A stretch of 64,000 nt of DNA, taken from Bartonella harrusi. GTDB lineage: Bacteria > Pseudomonadota > Alphaproteobacteria > Rhizobiales > Rhizobiaceae. The stretch lies in NCBI RefSeq assembly GCF_024297065.1, contig NZ_CP101114.1:434001-498000 (forward strand), written 5' to 3'. The notes beneath the pieces are model-generated. The model saw only the letters and a list, made by a program, of their open reading frames with translations, had not been told where the DNA came from and searched no databases. Made by a program: the position numbers and the translations under genes. Shown here in pieces: positions 30,731 to 41,097 of this stretch (position 1 is its first letter; every line of letters starts with the position of its first letter).

Positions 30731-30812
30731 ATTCCGCACGCGGAATTTGGGTGTTTGCAAAAAATGAGCGAATGTCCCCCGGTAGCAGGTTCACCTGCTT
30801 TTTCCGCGGAGG
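30731..30812 (+). promoter_or_regulatory. rpsB leader hairpins
   Basis: Two perfect inverted repeats precede rpsB: ATTCCGC-AC-GCGGAAT (30731-30746) and AGCAGGT-TC-ACCTGCT followed by TTTT (30784-30803). A CCGCGGAGGTTGAACCGG palindrome-like stretch follows. In many bacteria S2 represses its own operon through such a leader; assignment is by position and symmetry. Confidence 0.5.
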
Positions 30813-30833
30813 TTGAACCGGAAAGGATAGACT

Positions 30834-31634
30834 ATGGCATTACCAGATTTTACTATGCACCAGCTTTTAGAAGCAGGTGTACATTTTGGTCACCAGACTC
30901 ATCGCTGGAATCCAAAAATGACTCCCTATATTTACGGTGAGCGTAATAATATCCATATTATTGATCTTGCTCAGACCGTTCCTCTTTTACACCAAGCGCT
31001 TAAACTTGTTTCAGATACGGTTGCGCGCGGTGGACGTATTCTGTTTGTTGGTACGAAACGGCAGGCATCTGATATTATTTCTGAGGCAGCGAATCGTTCA
31101 GCACAATATTATGTTAACGCACGTTGGCTTGGTGGCATGCTTACAAATTGGAAAACGATTTCCCATTCGATCCATCGTTTGCGTAAGCTAGACAAAATTC
31201 TTGCTGCTGAAGCGCAAGGTTTTACTAAAAAAGAACGTTTGAATCTTGAACGTGATCGTGAAAAGCTTAATCGTGCACTTGGTGGTATTAAGGACATGGG
31301 ATCTGTTCCAGATCTTATCTTCGTTATTGATACAAACAAAGAAAATATCGCTATTCAAGAGGCAAAACGTTTGGGGATTCCAGTTATTGCTATTATTGAT
31401 ACCAATTGTGATCCTGATAATGTGACGCACCCAATTCCAGGTAATGATGATGCATCCCGTGCAATTTCTCTTTATTGTGATCTTTTTGCTCGTGCGGCTC
31501 TTGATGGTATTGCTCGTCAACAAGGTGCAATGGGTATCGATTTAGGAGCTCAAGTTGATGCACCTGTAGAACCTATTTTGGAAGAGGCGCCTGTAAAGCC
31601 TGTTTTGGAAGATGCAATTCCAGTTTCTGAATGA
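30834..31634 (+). CDS. rpsB: 30S ribosomal protein S2
   Basis: The 266-residue protein has the S2 signatures [49 protein letters not shown] and [20 protein letters not shown]2 joins last in the 30S subunit and aids S1 binding. ATG 30834 has GAAAGGA about ten bases upstream. An acidic tail with the repeat [18 protein letters not shown] follows the conserved core. First gene of rpsB-tsf-pyrH-frr. Confidence 0.97.
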   Translation: MALPDFTMHQLLEAGVHFGHQTHRWNPKMTPYIYGERNNIHIIDLAQTVPLLHQALKLVSDTVARGGRILFVGTKRQASDIISEAANRSAQYYVNARWLGGMLTNWKTISHSIHRLRKLDKILAAEAQGFTKKERLNLERDREKLNRALGGIKDMGSVPDLIFVIDTNKENIAIQEAKRLGIPVIAIIDTNCDPDNVTHPIPGNDDASRAISLYCDLFARAALDGIARQQGAMGIDLGAQVDAPVEPILEEAPVKPVLEDAIPVSE

Positions 31635-31743
31635 TATTAAAAACGCCCATTAGGGTACTTATTTTCTAGAGAAAAGGTTACAACAGGCATGTAGGGGATT
31701 TTCTTCTTGCATGCTTGTGTTATTACAGAATAAAGAGGCAAAT

Positions 31744-32667
31744 ATGAACATTACTGCTGCACAAGTAAAAGAACTTCGGGAATTGTCAGGTGCTGGTATG
31801 ATGGATTGTAAAACAGCGCTGGCGGAGACCCACGGTGACATGGAAGCCGCTGTTGATTGGCTTCGTAAAAAAGGGATTGCCAAGGCAGATAAAAAGGCTG
31901 GTCGTACCACAGCTGAGGGACTCATCGGAGTCGCATCAAACGGTTTAAGTGCGGTTTTAGTTGAAATTAATTCTGAAACAGATTTTGTGGCGCGCAACGA
32001 TCTGTTCCAAGACATTGTGCGCAATGTAGCGACAGCTGCTTTAGGAACGCAGGGGAGTGTTGATGCTGTTTCGGCATCTCTTTACCCTGGATCTGAGAAG
32101 ACTGTGGAGTCAACAATTAAAGATGCAATTGGTACTATTGGAGAGAATATGGCGTTTAGGCGTTCTGCTAAACTTTCTGTTGAGAATGGTGTCGTTGCTA
32201 CTTATGTCCACAATAGTGTGGCTGATGGGCTTGGTAAACTTGGTGTTTTGGTTGCTATTGAAACAACAGGCAATAAGGAGACAGCTGCTGCTTTTGGTCG
32301 ACAAGTTGCGATGCATATTGCTGCAACGAATCCGTTAGCGTTAACGGCGGAAGATGTTGATTCCGGTGCTATTGAGCGTGAGAAAGCAATTTTTTCAGAT
32401 CAAGCACGTCAGTCTGGAAAGCCTGAAAATATCATTGAAAAAATGGTAGAAGGGCGAATGCGTAAATTTTTCGAAGAGGTTGTTTTGCTTTCTCAAGCTT
32501 TTGTTATGAATCCTGATATGAGTGTTGAGGCTGCTTTAAAGGATGCTGAAAAATCTATTGGCGCTCCAGCAAAGATTACAGGTTTTATTCGTTTTGCACT
32601 AGGAGAAGGTGTAGAGAAAGAGGTGTCTGATTTTGCGGCAGAGGTTGCTGCAGTGGCAAAGGGATAG
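31744..32667 (+). CDS. tsf: Elongation factor Ts
   Basis: The 307-residue EF-Tu guanine-nucleotide exchange factor begins [25 protein letters not shown] and has the core [16 protein letters not shown]-Ts recharges the EF-Tu encoded 26 kb upstream. ATG 31744 follows AGAGG at seven bases; upstream in-frame codons to 31711 lack a ribosome site. It is about 110 bases from rpsB and 160 bases before pyrH, the standard order. Confidence 0.97.
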   Translation: MNITAAQVKELRELSGAGMMDCKTALAETHGDMEAAVDWLRKKGIAKADKKAGRTTAEGLIGVASNGLSAVLVEINSETDFVARNDLFQDIVRNVATAALGTQGSVDAVSASLYPGSEKTVESTIKDAIGTIGENMAFRRSAKLSVENGVVATYVHNSVADGLGKLGVLVAIETTGNKETAAAFGRQVAMHIAATNPLALTAEDVDSGAIEREKAIFSDQARQSGKPENIIEKMVEGRMRKFFEEVVLLSQAFVMNPDMSVEAALKDAEKSIGAPAKITGFIRFALGEGVEKEVSDFAAEVAAVAKG

Positions 32668-32825
32668 TGATTTGTAAATTTTTTTCAGAGATTTGAAATT
32701 TCATATCTTTAATTATAAAATCACTGAGAGAGAAAATATGATTATTGAGAGGGCGTCACATGAGAAAGTGGTGCCCTTAGTAGTGTCGAAAGCAAAAATT
32801 AACGGTGCTTTTGGGGAGATTATCG

Positions 32826-33545
32826 ATGACATTAGCGCTACAGTATAAACGTATTCTTTTAAAGGTTTCTGGTGAAGCTCTTATGGGAGGGCAAAGCTTT
32901 GGAATCGATGTTTCCGTTGTAGATCGTATTGCAGCTGATATTGCTGAGGTGCGAGCGATGGGAGTAGAAGTTGCTATTGTTATTGGTGGGGGAAATATTT
33001 TTCGTGGAGTTGCTGTTGCTTCGCATGGTGTGGACCGTGTGACAGGAGATCACATGGGCATGCTTGCAACAGCAATTAATTCTTTAGCATTGCGAACATC
33101 ATTATCAAAATTAGGAGTTGAAGCGGTTGTATTGTCTGCGATTGCTATGCCACAAATTTGTGAGAGTTTCTCGCAGCGTAAAGCAATAGGTTATATGAAT
33201 CAAGGAAAAGTCGTTATTTTTGCAGGAGGTACAGGGAATCCATTTTTTACCACTGATTCTGCTGCGACTTTACGTGCAGCAGAAATTGGTGCAAATGTTC
33301 TTTTAAAAGGAACACAAGTGGATGGTATTTATTCTGCAGATCCAAAGGTAGATCCTACAGCTAAACGTTTTGACCAATTAACACATGTTGAGATTTTGCA
33401 GTGGGGATTGTCTGTGATGGATACAACAGCGGTTACTTTAGCAAGAGAGAACAATGTGCCAATTATTGTGTATTCCATTCATGAAAAAGGTGGTTTGGCT
33501 AAAGTTTTAAATGGAACGGGACGATTTACGATAGTAACGGAATGA
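32826..33545 (+). CDS. pyrH: Uridylate kinase
   Basis: The 239-residue bacterial UMP kinase of the amino-acid kinase fold has KRILLKVSGEALMGG, VIGGGNIFRGV, FAGGTGNPFFTTDSAA and VDGIYSADPKVDP. It phosphorylates UMP to UDP with ATP and is allosterically regulated by GTP/UTP in most bacteria. Start ATG 32826 (MTLALQYKRILL) is preceded by GGGGAG at about eight bases; an in-frame start at 32805 is not supported. Confidence 0.96.
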   Translation: MTLALQYKRILLKVSGEALMGGQSFGIDVSVVDRIAADIAEVRAMGVEVAIVIGGGNIFRGVAVASHGVDRVTGDHMGMLATAINSLALRTSLSKLGVEAVVLSAIAMPQICESFSQRKAIGYMNQGKVVIFAGGTGNPFFTTDSAATLRAAEIGANVLLKGTQVDGIYSADPKVDPTAKRFDQLTHVEILQWGLSVMDTTAVTLARENNVPIIVYSIHEKGGLAKVLNGTGRFTIVTE

Positions 33546-33582
33546 AATATAATCTTCAAAATATATTGAAGGAGAGAAAAAT

Positions 33583-34143
33583 ATGAATGTTACATCAATT
33601 ATGGATGATCTGAAACGTCGTATGGATGGCGCTATTTCGGCTTTTAAACATGAGTTAGGTGGTTTACGGACTGGACGCGCTTCGGCTAGTTTATTAGAGC
33701 CATTAACAGTTGAGGCTTATGGTTCTGTTGTACATATCAATCAAGTTGCCAATATTTCTGTTCCAGAACCGAGAATGATTTTGGTGTCTGTGTGGGACAA
33801 AGCTATGGTAGGAGCTGTAGAGCGTGCTATTCGTGATTCGAGTCTTGGTTTAAATCCTATCACTGATGGCATGAACTTACGCATTCCTTTACCTGAATTA
33901 AATGAAGAGCGCCGAAAAGAGTTGGTAAAAGTTGCACATCAATACGCAGAGCAAGCGCGCGTTGCTACTCGGCATGTTCGTCGTGATGGTATGGATAATT
34001 TGAAAAAATTAGAAAAAGAAGGTGAAATGAGTCAAGATGAAGCACATGGTTTTTCTGAGAAAGTTCAGAAACTTACAGATGAGACGATTGCTGATATTGA
34101 TAAAATTTTGGCTGTGAAAGAATCCGAAATTATGCACGTTTAA
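33583..34143 (+). CDS. frr: Ribosome recycling factor
   Basis: The 186-residue protein contains [17 protein letters not shown] in the tip region, [22 protein letters not shown] in the beta domain and [39 protein letters not shown] in the long helices. It splits post-termination ribosomes together with EF-G. ATG 33583 follows GAAGGAGAGA. In most Rhizobiales uppS follows directly; here 766 bases of decayed sequence follow. Confidence 0.97.
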   Translation: MNVTSIMDDLKRRMDGAISAFKHELGGLRTGRASASLLEPLTVEAYGSVVHINQVANISVPEPRMILVSVWDKAMVGAVERAIRDSSLGLNPITDGMNLRIPLPELNEERRKELVKVAHQYAEQARVATRHVRRDGMDNLKKLEKEGEMSQDEAHGFSEKVQKLTDETIADIDKILAVKESEIMHV

Positions 34144-34449
34144 GATGATTTTTAGCCATAAGATATTGGATCTCTTCAGTATAGAATCTTTTGAGGAATA
34201 AAAATACGAAATGGTGTGTGCTGTTGAGAGAAAATCATAGGATGAAAACGAACGCATTTTATCATCATCACAATTTTTATATTATAAAAAGATTGATTTG
34301 AAGTGGCAGATATCTTTTAAAGGCTTATATTTATGTTTCGAATAAGGTTGTTTCCTGAAAAAGTTATCTAACGGAAAATGAGAGATTTTCATTTAACGTG
34401 TTTTTGTTGAGTTGCATGATAGAAATGTTTTTCATCATTGAAGAGTGTT
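34144..34449. other. Non-coding DNA between frr and the uppS remnant
   Basis: AT-rich, with no open frame or recognisable motif. Probably sequence drift around the lost 5' part of uppS. Confidence 0.4.
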
Positions 34450-34660
34450 GAAATCTTTTATGGCGGATGGTGGAGGAGGAATGTAACACAAAGAGTAACG
34501 CTTTAACCTTGCTATTTTTTTATAATAAGAAATGCAGTAGGATAGGCCAAATAATTTCTATTTTGCACAATTTTTCAGATGATTTGTCGTTTGCTCAAAA
34601 AATGTTGTTACATAAGGGGAATATTAGAGTGAGGTTTCGTAATGCACGAAAGGAATGAAG
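34450..34660 (+). pseudogene. uppS: Decayed uppS (undecaprenyl diphosphate synthase) remnant
   Basis: In the place where uppS is expected (frr-uppS-cdsA), the frame from about 34467 reads ALTLLFFYNKKCSR, then IISILHNFSDDLSFAQKMLLHKGNIRVRFRNARKE before TGA. This follows the order of the UppS core LTLF-F-SENWSR, EVS-LM-LL--FI-RDLA-LH--NVRVRIIGERKGL. Just before it, ATGGCGGATGGTGGAGGAGG may be what is left of the catalytic MDGNGRW box. About 40 intervening codons (with the GHRAG region) and the whole C-terminal half are missing. UppS makes the C55 lipid carrier for peptidoglycan and LPS. The match was made by eye and is moderate. Confidence 0.55.
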
Positions 34661-34909
34661 AGCAGTTCCATTGTTTCATGTTGAAAGAGTGTTGAAAAAT
34701 ATATTTTAGGATTAATTTTAATACAGAAACTTTTAACGTTTTTACAAGGGTTATTGGTCTTATAAACGCTATTTTAGTCTATCAGCTCATAGAGTATAGA
34801 TTGTAAGGAAGGTTTACAAAAGTACATGCACAAAAAGAATGTAGCAAAGTTTTTTTCTTGTATCAATTTTTGAGTTTGTCTTTATTATTTTTATTGTTTG
34901 GAAGTTATT

Positions 34910-35725
34910 TTGTCTAATCTTACTTATCGTATTCTAACGGCTTTTGTTTTTGGCATTATTGCTTTGTCTTTTACATGGATGGGGGGAGCACTCTTTTTTT
35001 TCTTTGTATGGGTTATTGGTGGTTTTATCCTTTATGAATGGATTATTATCACTCAAGAGAAATGGCGTGTTTCACAAAAAATATTAGCAAGTATTTTTTA
35101 TTTGATTTTTGGTTCTTTTTTGCTATCGGATGTATCTGCTTCATTAATTTTTTGTGTTTTGATAGTTTTAGCGGTATTTTTGGCTATTGGGTCTATAAAA
35201 AACAGTGCTTGGGTTTTTTTAGGTTTTTTATATGCGTCTTTTCCGGTTGTCGCTTTATGCTTTTTACGAGGCTATGAAACGTTGGGATTTCAAGTTGTTA
35301 TTTTCTTATTTACGATAGTATGGGGAACAGATATTGCTGGTTATTTTAGTGGACGAGCATTCGGTGGTCCTAAATTAGCACCGCAATTTTCTCCTAATAA
35401 AACATGGGCAGGGGCGATTGGTGGTACACTTGTTGGAGTTTCTGGCGGTATATTGATTGCTTATCGTTTTTTTGACATAAATTTAACCAGTTTTTTTGTA
35501 CCACTGCTTGCTCTTATTTTGTCAATTGTTTCGCAGTTGAGTGATTTGGGGCAATCATGGCTAAAAAGGCAGTTTTCTGTTAAAGATTCTAGTTCTTTAT
35601 TGCCTGGACACGGAGGTTTTATGGACCGGATGGATGGGTTGGTAGGAGCAGCCTTTTTCCTATATATAACCGGTTCGTTGATGTCTGATATGGATAGACC
35701 TTTTACCCTCTTTTTTATGGTTTAA
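34910..35725 (+). CDS. cdsA: Phosphatidate cytidylyltransferase
   Basis: The 271-residue, about seven-helix membrane enzyme makes CDP-diacylglycerol from phosphatidate and CTP. It has FSPNKTWAGAIGGTLVG and the CDS signature SQLSDLGQSWLKRQFSVKDSSSLLPGHGGFMDRMD split across the last loop. Start: TTG 34910 (MSNLTYRILTA) with GGAAG at 34900-34904; a TTG at 34898 in frame is the alternative, and no ATG fits. It is followed 15 bases later by rseP. In a strain lacking uppS here, transcription must come from frr or from a promoter in the decayed spacer. Confidence 0.93.
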   Translation: MSNLTYRILTAFVFGIIALSFTWMGGALFFFFVWVIGGFILYEWIIITQEKWRVSQKILASIFYLIFGSFLLSDVSASLIFCVLIVLAVFLAIGSIKNSAWVFLGFLYASFPVVALCFLRGYETLGFQVVIFLFTIVWGTDIAGYFSGRAFGGPKLAPQFSPNKTWAGAIGGTLVGVSGGILIAYRFFDINLTSFFVPLLALILSIVSQLSDLGQSWLKRQFSVKDSSSLLPGHGGFMDRMDGLVGAAFFLYITGSLMSDMDRPFTLFFMV

Positions 35726-35740
35726 TGAGGAGGAAATATT

Positions 35741-36886
35741 TTGGATTTTTTAAATCATATCATTACTGGGAGCAGTTTACTTTTAAGAGGTTTAAGTATT
35801 TTTTTCGTCGTTATGATTATTATTTTTGTGCACGAAATTGGGCATTATCTTATTGGGCGATGGTGTGGTATTAGGGCATCCGTTTTTTCACTTGGGTTTG
35901 GACCACAAATAATAGGATATACAGATAAGAATGATACACAGTGGCGTTTAGCGCTTATTCCCTTAGGTGGATATGTAAAGTTTGTTGGGGATGGAGAAGA
36001 TGTGACATCTTTTCGATCCTCTTCAGTTGTTGAGGGTTCATTTGCTAATGCGCATGCTTGGAAAAAAGCGTTAACTGTTTTTGCAGGTCCCTTATTCAAT
36101 GGTCTTTTTACTGTTGTTATTTTAACATTTTTTTTCTTTTTTTATGGCCGTGTAGCCATTGAGCCGGTTGTTGGTTCTTTGGTAAAAGATTATCCTGCTA
36201 TTCAGTCTGGCTTAGAAGTAGGTGATCGTTTTATTGAAATGGATGGTCGACAGGTTGAAAGTTTTGAAAATTTGATGAATTATGTGTCTTTACATGGTGA
36301 AGATCCTATTGAATTTAAAATAGAACGCATGGGGCGGATATTTACGACAGTGATTACACCAAAAGTAATCGAACGAGATGATGGATTTGGCAATTTGGTT
36401 CGAAGTGGTATGATAGGTGTGGGCATTCCTATTAATCCAGATAATCCTGCGCATTTAGATCCCTTTTATGTAAAGCATATTCGTTACGGTTTTATAAGGT
36501 CTGTAAGAGAAGCGATAGAACACGCTACATTGATTGTTAACCAAACAATTTTTTTTATTGGTCGTTTAATAAAGGGCAAAGGAGATTATTGCCAGATAAG
36601 TGGACCTTCTAAAACCGTTAAAATTGCTTGGAAAGTAAGTGAAAGAGGTTTTGTTTCTTTGCTAAATTTTACAGCTTTTCTTTCGATAAGTGTTGGGCTT
36701 ATTAATCTTTTTCCACTTCCGCCTCTTGATGGTGGGCATTTATTATTTCACGTTATTGAGGCTCTTACAGGAAGGCAGGTCTCTTCTCCAATTCGTCAAA
36801 TTGTTTTCCGTTTAGGTTTTTTCGTTGTTCTTCTCTTTATGTTTTTTGCACTTTTTAATGATTATTTTTGTTGGTTTAGCGAATAA
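35741..36886 (+). CDS. rseP: RseP-type site-2 zinc metalloprotease
   Basis: The 381-residue inner-membrane protease has the zinc motif HEIGH (residues 31-35) in the first membrane helix, a PDZ domain (about 140-215, VVGSLVKDYPAIQSGLEVGDRFIEMDG), and the second zinc/aspartate motif PPLDGGH near 328 followed by a last helix. It cleaves anti-sigma factors or signal-peptide remnants within the membrane. The start is TTG 35741 behind a strong GAGGAGGAAA. It sits between cdsA and bamA, the envelope-biogenesis order of proteobacteria. Confidence 0.94.
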   Translation: MDFLNHIITGSSLLLRGLSIFFVVMIIIFVHEIGHYLIGRWCGIRASVFSLGFGPQIIGYTDKNDTQWRLALIPLGGYVKFVGDGEDVTSFRSSSVVEGSFANAHAWKKALTVFAGPLFNGLFTVVILTFFFFFYGRVAIEPVVGSLVKDYPAIQSGLEVGDRFIEMDGRQVESFENLMNYVSLHGEDPIEFKIERMGRIFTTVITPKVIERDDGFGNLVRSGMIGVGIPINPDNPAHLDPFYVKHIRYGFIRSVREAIEHATLIVNQTIFFIGRLIKGKGDYCQISGPSKTVKIAWKVSERGFVSLLNFTAFLSISVGLINLFPLPPLDGGHLLFHVIEALTGRQVSSPIRQIVFRLGFFVVLLFMFFALFNDYFCWFSE

Positions 36887-37106
36887 ATGATAGAAAACAT
36901 TTTACAAATTGGATAATAATGGAAAGAAGAGATGAAGTGCCGTTTACCATGTCCACAAAATATTGTGGTAGAGTATGTTATAATAAATTAAGGGGTGGAA
37001 AATTTTACTGTATAAGCTGTATAAAGCTATGTAAAAAGGATTGTTATGGCAGTTAGTTTTTGAGACGTTGTGTCCAGAGAATGTAAGAGTAAGGTAAAGA
37101 GAGCCA

Positions 37107-39503
37107 ATGACTACAAATTCAAAGTTTTTAAATGCAGTGTCTGTGTTTGTATTAGGCATGGGAGTAATTGCTCCAACAACAGCCTTGGTGTCGGTTGCGA
37201 TGGTTGGAGAAGCACAGGCATCTGTGGTCCGTTCTATTGAAGTTCGTGGGAATAAATTTGTAAGTGCGCAGGTAGTTCGAGATAATATGGACATTCGGGT
37301 TGGACAGAGTTTTTCCAGTGGTGATGTCGATGCTGCGGTAAAACGTCTCTTTGCATTAGGCTTGTTTTATGAGGTTAAAATAAATCAGGTTGGTGACAAG
37401 CTTGTTGTGTTCGTCAAAGAATATGAAGTGGTCAATCAAGTGTTGTTTCAGGGCAATAAAACTCTTAAAGATCCTGATCTTAAGCGGTTTATTTCCTTAA
37501 AACCGAATGAACCATTTAATTCTGCTAAGCTTTCAGCTGATGTTAATACGATTCGTGAAGCTTATAAGACGGTTGGTCGTAATAATGTTGCTGTAAAAGT
37601 GCAGACCATTAACTTGGGAAAAGGGCGTGTAAATGTAGTGTTTAATATTACTGAAGGACGAAAGACAAAGATTCGTGATATCATTTTTAAGGGAAATCAT
37701 GCATTTGGAAGCCGCCGTTTGCGAGATGTCATTTCAACAAAGCCTTCAGGGATGTTTTCCTTGTTGTTGGGAGGTGATGTTTATAGTGAAGAGCGTTTAG
37801 CTGCTGATGAAGAAGCTTTACGCCGCTTTTATTATAATCGTGGTTATGCGGATTTTCGTGTTATTTCTTCTAAAGCAACTTTTGATGAAGCAAGTAATAC
37901 ATATAAAATTTATTTTGTTCTTGATGAGGGTGTACGCTATAGAATTAGTGATATTCAGGTTGAAAGCGATGTCGATGGAATTGACATTCAATCTGTAAAA
38001 AGCATTCTGAAAACACAGCCGGGAAACATTTATAGCGCGGAGGACATCGAACAGTCTGTTGTGCTTATCAATAATAAGGTTGCTGATTCGGGATATGCTT
38101 TTGCTAAAGTTGAACCACGTGGAAATCGTAATTTGGCAAATCATACAATTTCAATTTTATATGATATTGAAAGAGGAACGCGGGCTTATGTTCAACGTAT
38201 TGAGATACGCGGCAATGAAAAGACACGTGATTATGTCATTCGTCGTGAGATTGATTTAAATGAAGGGGATGCTTACAATCAGACTTTAGTGCAGCGCGCG
38301 AAACGTCGTCTAGAAAGTTTAGGTTTTTTCAAAGCCGTTAATATTTCAATGGTCCCGACAGATCAATCTGATCAGGTTACTTTGGTTATAGATGTCATTG
38401 AGGCTCCAACAGGAGACCTTTCTTTGTCTGGAGGGTACACAACGGGTGGTACAAGTCCTGGTATGTCACTTGAGGTCTCTGTTACCGAACGTAATCTTGG
38501 AGGACGAGGTCAATATGTTCGTTTAGGATTAGGTGCAGGGCAAGAAAAATCTCGTAATTATAATCTGTCGTTTGTTGATCCTTATTTCTTAGGTTATCGT
38601 TTGTCTGCTGGTGTTGATATTTTTCGCAGTACCTATCGTGCTGATAAAGCGTATGATGTACGACAAACAGGTGGATCTCTTCGGTTTGCGCTACCTATTA
38701 ACGATCAATTATCTGCTAATGTAGCTTATTCCTATGTGCAAGAAGAATATGATTTTGGTAAAGAGTATGATTTAAGCAAAGAGTCTGATATAAGAGAGTT
38801 ATATGGAAAATATTCTGGTGCGATTGTTCAAGCGGCGCAGCATAGCCCTTGGAAGCGTTCATCAATTAGTTATGGTTTGACCTATAATACTATCGACGAT
38901 ATGAAAAATCCACATGATGGGTGGTATGTACGTATTCTTCAGGAATATGCGGGGCTTGGTGGAAAAGCAAAGTTCTTGAAGACAACAGGTAAAGCGATGA
39001 TGTATAAGACGCTTTCTGAACAAATGGATCTTGTTGGTTTACTTTCCTTTGGCGGTGGATACATTCATGGAATAGGGAGAGATGGTGTTCGTATCTTCGA
39101 TATGTTTAAAATAAATACGGATATGATTCGAGGATTCAAATATAATGGAATAGGTCCGCGTCAGGTTTCTAATAAAGGTGAAGTTTATTTCTTAGGTGGA
39201 ACGACATATATGAATGCAACTGCTGAAGTGCAATTTCCTATCCCTGTTGTGCCTGAAGGGTTAGGGTTGCGCGGTGCTGTATTTGCAGATGTTGCAACGC
39301 TTTATGGAAATAAGTATCAACCTGTTTTTCAGGGTGAGACGCCCGTTACACATACGAAAAGCGCTTGGCGTTCGTCTGCTGGTTTAAGCTTGATATGGGA
39401 TTCACCGTTTGGTCCGTTGCGTTTTGATTATGCTTGGCCAATAACAAAGCAGGAAGGTGATCGTCTACAGAAATTAAATTTTGGTATTTCTACAAAATTC
39501 TGA
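37107..39503 (+). CDS. bamA: BamA outer-membrane protein assembly factor
   Basis: A 798-residue outer-membrane protein: signal peptide ending VGEAQA-SVV (about residue 38), five POTRA repeats (each starting like IEVRGNKFVSAQVV, VLFQGNKTLKD, IIFKGNHAF, IRGNEKTRDYVIRREI) to about residue 420, and an Omp85 barrel with LSLSGGYTTGGTSPGMSLEVSVTERN and the VRGY/F-equivalent IRGFKYNGIGPR, ending in the C-terminal signature LNFGISTKF. It folds beta-barrel proteins into the outer membrane. ATG 37107 follows AGAGAG. A 220-base spacer before it may hold its own promoter. Confidence 0.96.
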   Translation: MTTNSKFLNAVSVFVLGMGVIAPTTALVSVAMVGEAQASVVRSIEVRGNKFVSAQVVRDNMDIRVGQSFSSGDVDAAVKRLFALGLFYEVKINQVGDKLVVFVKEYEVVNQVLFQGNKTLKDPDLKRFISLKPNEPFNSAKLSADVNTIREAYKTVGRNNVAVKVQTINLGKGRVNVVFNITEGRKTKIRDIIFKGNHAFGSRRLRDVISTKPSGMFSLLLGGDVYSEERLAADEEALRRFYYNRGYADFRVISSKATFDEASNTYKIYFVLDEGVRYRISDIQVESDVDGIDIQSVKSILKTQPGNIYSAEDIEQSVVLINNKVADSGYAFAKVEPRGNRNLANHTISILYDIERGTRAYVQRIEIRGNEKTRDYVIRREIDLNEGDAYNQTLVQRAKRRLESLGFFKAVNISMVPTDQSDQVTLVIDVIEAPTGDLSLSGGYTTGGTSPGMSLEVSVTERNLGGRGQYVRLGLGAGQEKSRNYNLSFVDPYFLGYRLSAGVDIFRSTYRADKAYDVRQTGGSLRFALPINDQLSANVAYSYVQEEYDFGKEYDLSKESDIRELYGKYSGAIVQAAQHSPWKRSSISYGLTYNTIDDMKNPHDGWYVRILQEYAGLGGKAKFLKTTGKAMMYKTLSEQMDLVGLLSFGGGYIHGIGRDGVRIFDMFKINTDMIRGFKYNGIGPRQVSNKGEVYFLGGTTYMNATAEVQFPIPVVPEGLGLRGAVFADVATLYGNKYQPVFQGETPVTHTKSAWRSSAGLSLIWDSPFGPLRFDYAWPITKQEGDRLQKLNFGISTKF

Positions 39504-39557
39504 TTTGCGTTTTCTTTAGAGACAAAAATGGGGTAGGCTGAAAGAGAAAGTGTTTTG

Positions 39558-40604
39558 ATGGCGGATACATTTTTTTTTACGCCGTCCCGGCGATTGACAG
39601 TTGCAAATATTGCGGAGTTGACCGGTGCTAAACTTCTTAATCCAGAATTTTCTAACAAAGTTATAAACACTCTTTCTTCACTTGAGAGGGCGGGAGAAGG
39701 ATCTCTTATATTTGTGGAGCATCGGAAGTTTTCTGATGCTCTCGTTGGTAGTTCTGCTGCTGCTGTTTTTTGTACAAATGAAATCGTTTCCAAGGTTCCT
39801 GAAACTATGGCAATTCTGGTAACGTCTACACCAAAGCGTGATTTTTCTCAGATTGGTCGCATTTTATTTCCTGATTCTATTAAACCAGTGTCTTGGTTTG
39901 GAGAGAGAGGAATTTCGCCTCATGCACATATTCACCCAACGGCTAAATTGGCGCATGATGTATGTGTTGAAGCAGGAGCTGTTATTGGTCGAAATGTTGA
40001 GATTGGTGAAGGTACTCTTATTTCGTCGACTGTTGTAATTGGTGAAAATTGTCGTATTGGGCGTGACTGTTATATTGCTCCTAAGGTAACAATTCAGTGT
40101 AGTTTAATAGGCAATAGGGTTCAAATTTATCCTGGTGTTTGCATTGGGCAGGATGGTTTTGGTTATGTTGGAAGTATTTCTGGAATTGAAAAAATTCCAC
40201 AGCTTGGCCGTGTTATCATCGAGAATGATGTAGAAATTGGCGCGAATACAACGATTGATCGCGGTACATTGGAAGATACCATTATTGGTGAAGGAAGCAA
40301 GATCGACAATCTTGTACAGATTGCCCACAATGTAAAGATTGGTCGCTATTGCCTTATTGCCGGGCAATGCGGAGTTGCAGGAAGTACATCAATAGGCGAT
40401 ATGTCTCAACTTGGCGGGAGTGTGGGGGTAGCAGACCATATCGTAATAGGTAAATGTGTTCAGATTGCTGCGAGGAGTGGTGTGATGAATGACATTCCGG
40501 ATGGAGAAAAATGGTGCGGGAGTCCGGCACGACCATTTAAACAGTGGTTCCGTGAAGTAGCGGCGTTACGTAGTATTAGCAAAGTTAAAAAGGAGAAACG
40601 CTAA
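39558..40604 (+). CDS. lpxD: LpxD, UDP-3-O-acylglucosamine N-acyltransferase
   Basis: The 348-residue left-handed beta-helix enzyme has the LpxD N-terminal uridine-binding domain (to about residue 100) and hexapeptide repeats [27 protein letters not shown] turns and catalytic histidine in [14 protein letters not shown]. It adds the N-linked acyl chain in lipid A synthesis. ATG 39558 is used; an in-frame TTG directly precedes it. Two bases separate its stop from fabZ ATG, so the two are coupled. Confidence 0.95.
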   Translation: MADTFFFTPSRRLTVANIAELTGAKLLNPEFSNKVINTLSSLERAGEGSLIFVEHRKFSDALVGSSAAAVFCTNEIVSKVPETMAILVTSTPKRDFSQIGRILFPDSIKPVSWFGERGISPHAHIHPTAKLAHDVCVEAGAVIGRNVEIGEGTLISSTVVIGENCRIGRDCYIAPKVTIQCSLIGNRVQIYPGVCIGQDGFGYVGSISGIEKIPQLGRVIIENDVEIGANTTIDRGTLEDTIIGEGSKIDNLVQIAHNVKIGRYCLIAGQCGVAGSTSIGDMSQLGGSVGVADHIVIGKCVQIAARSGVMNDIPDGEKWCGSPARPFKQWFREVAALRSISKVKKEKR

Positions 40605-40605
40605 T

Positions 40606-41073
40606 ATGATCATCCCTGAGGAAATGAAAAATTTAGAAGCTGTAGATATTGAAAAATTACTGTCAATATTACCACATCGTTATCCATTTTTATTAATCGA
40701 TCGCATCATTGAAATTAATGGTGAGCAAGAAGCTATTGGTATTAAAAATATAACAATTAATGAGCCACATTTTACGGGACATTTTCCAGCAAAACCAGTT
40801 ATGCCTGGAGTGTTGATTTTAGAGGCTATGGCTCAAACAGCTGGGGCGATTTCACTTTTACAATTAGGAAATAAGCAAACAAATTTAGTTTATCTTATGA
40901 CTGTTGATAATGCGAAATTTCGCAAGCCGGTTGTTCCTGGTGATCAGCTAAGGATTCATGTTCATCTTTTGAGAAAAAGGTCTGGTATGCGGCGTTTTTC
41001 GTGTATTGCAAAAGTAGAAGATGTCCGCGTTGCTGAAGCAGAAATTGCTGCGATGATTATCGAAGAAGAATAA
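40606..41073 (+). CDS. fabZ: FabZ, 3-hydroxyacyl-ACP dehydratase
   Basis: The 155-residue hot-dog enzyme has [13 protein letters not shown] with the catalytic His, [29 protein letters not shown] with the catalytic Glu, and [13 protein letters not shown]. It dehydrates 3-hydroxyacyl-ACP in fatty-acid synthesis, competing with LpxA for the same substrate class, which explains its place between lpxD and lpxA. AAGGAG lies ten bases before ATG 40606. Confidence 0.96.
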   Translation: MIIPEEMKNLEAVDIEKLLSILPHRYPFLLIDRIIEINGEQEAIGIKNITINEPHFTGHFPAKPVMPGVLILEAMAQTAGAISLLQLGNKQTNLVYLMTVDNAKFRKPVVPGDQLRIHVHLLRKRSGMRRFSCIAKVEDVRVAEAEIAAMIIEEE

Positions 41074-41097
41074 ATTAAGATTGATGGGGAAATAAAA

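Noticed and set aside
34467..34658. A 63-codon open frame downstream of frr as a gene
   Set aside because: It has no N-terminal domain, no conserved start and matches only the middle of UppS; better read as a remnant.
35725..35741. Missing dxr between cdsA and rseP
   Set aside because: Absence of dxr at this place is usual in the Brucella/Bartonella group, which uses another route, so it is not informative.
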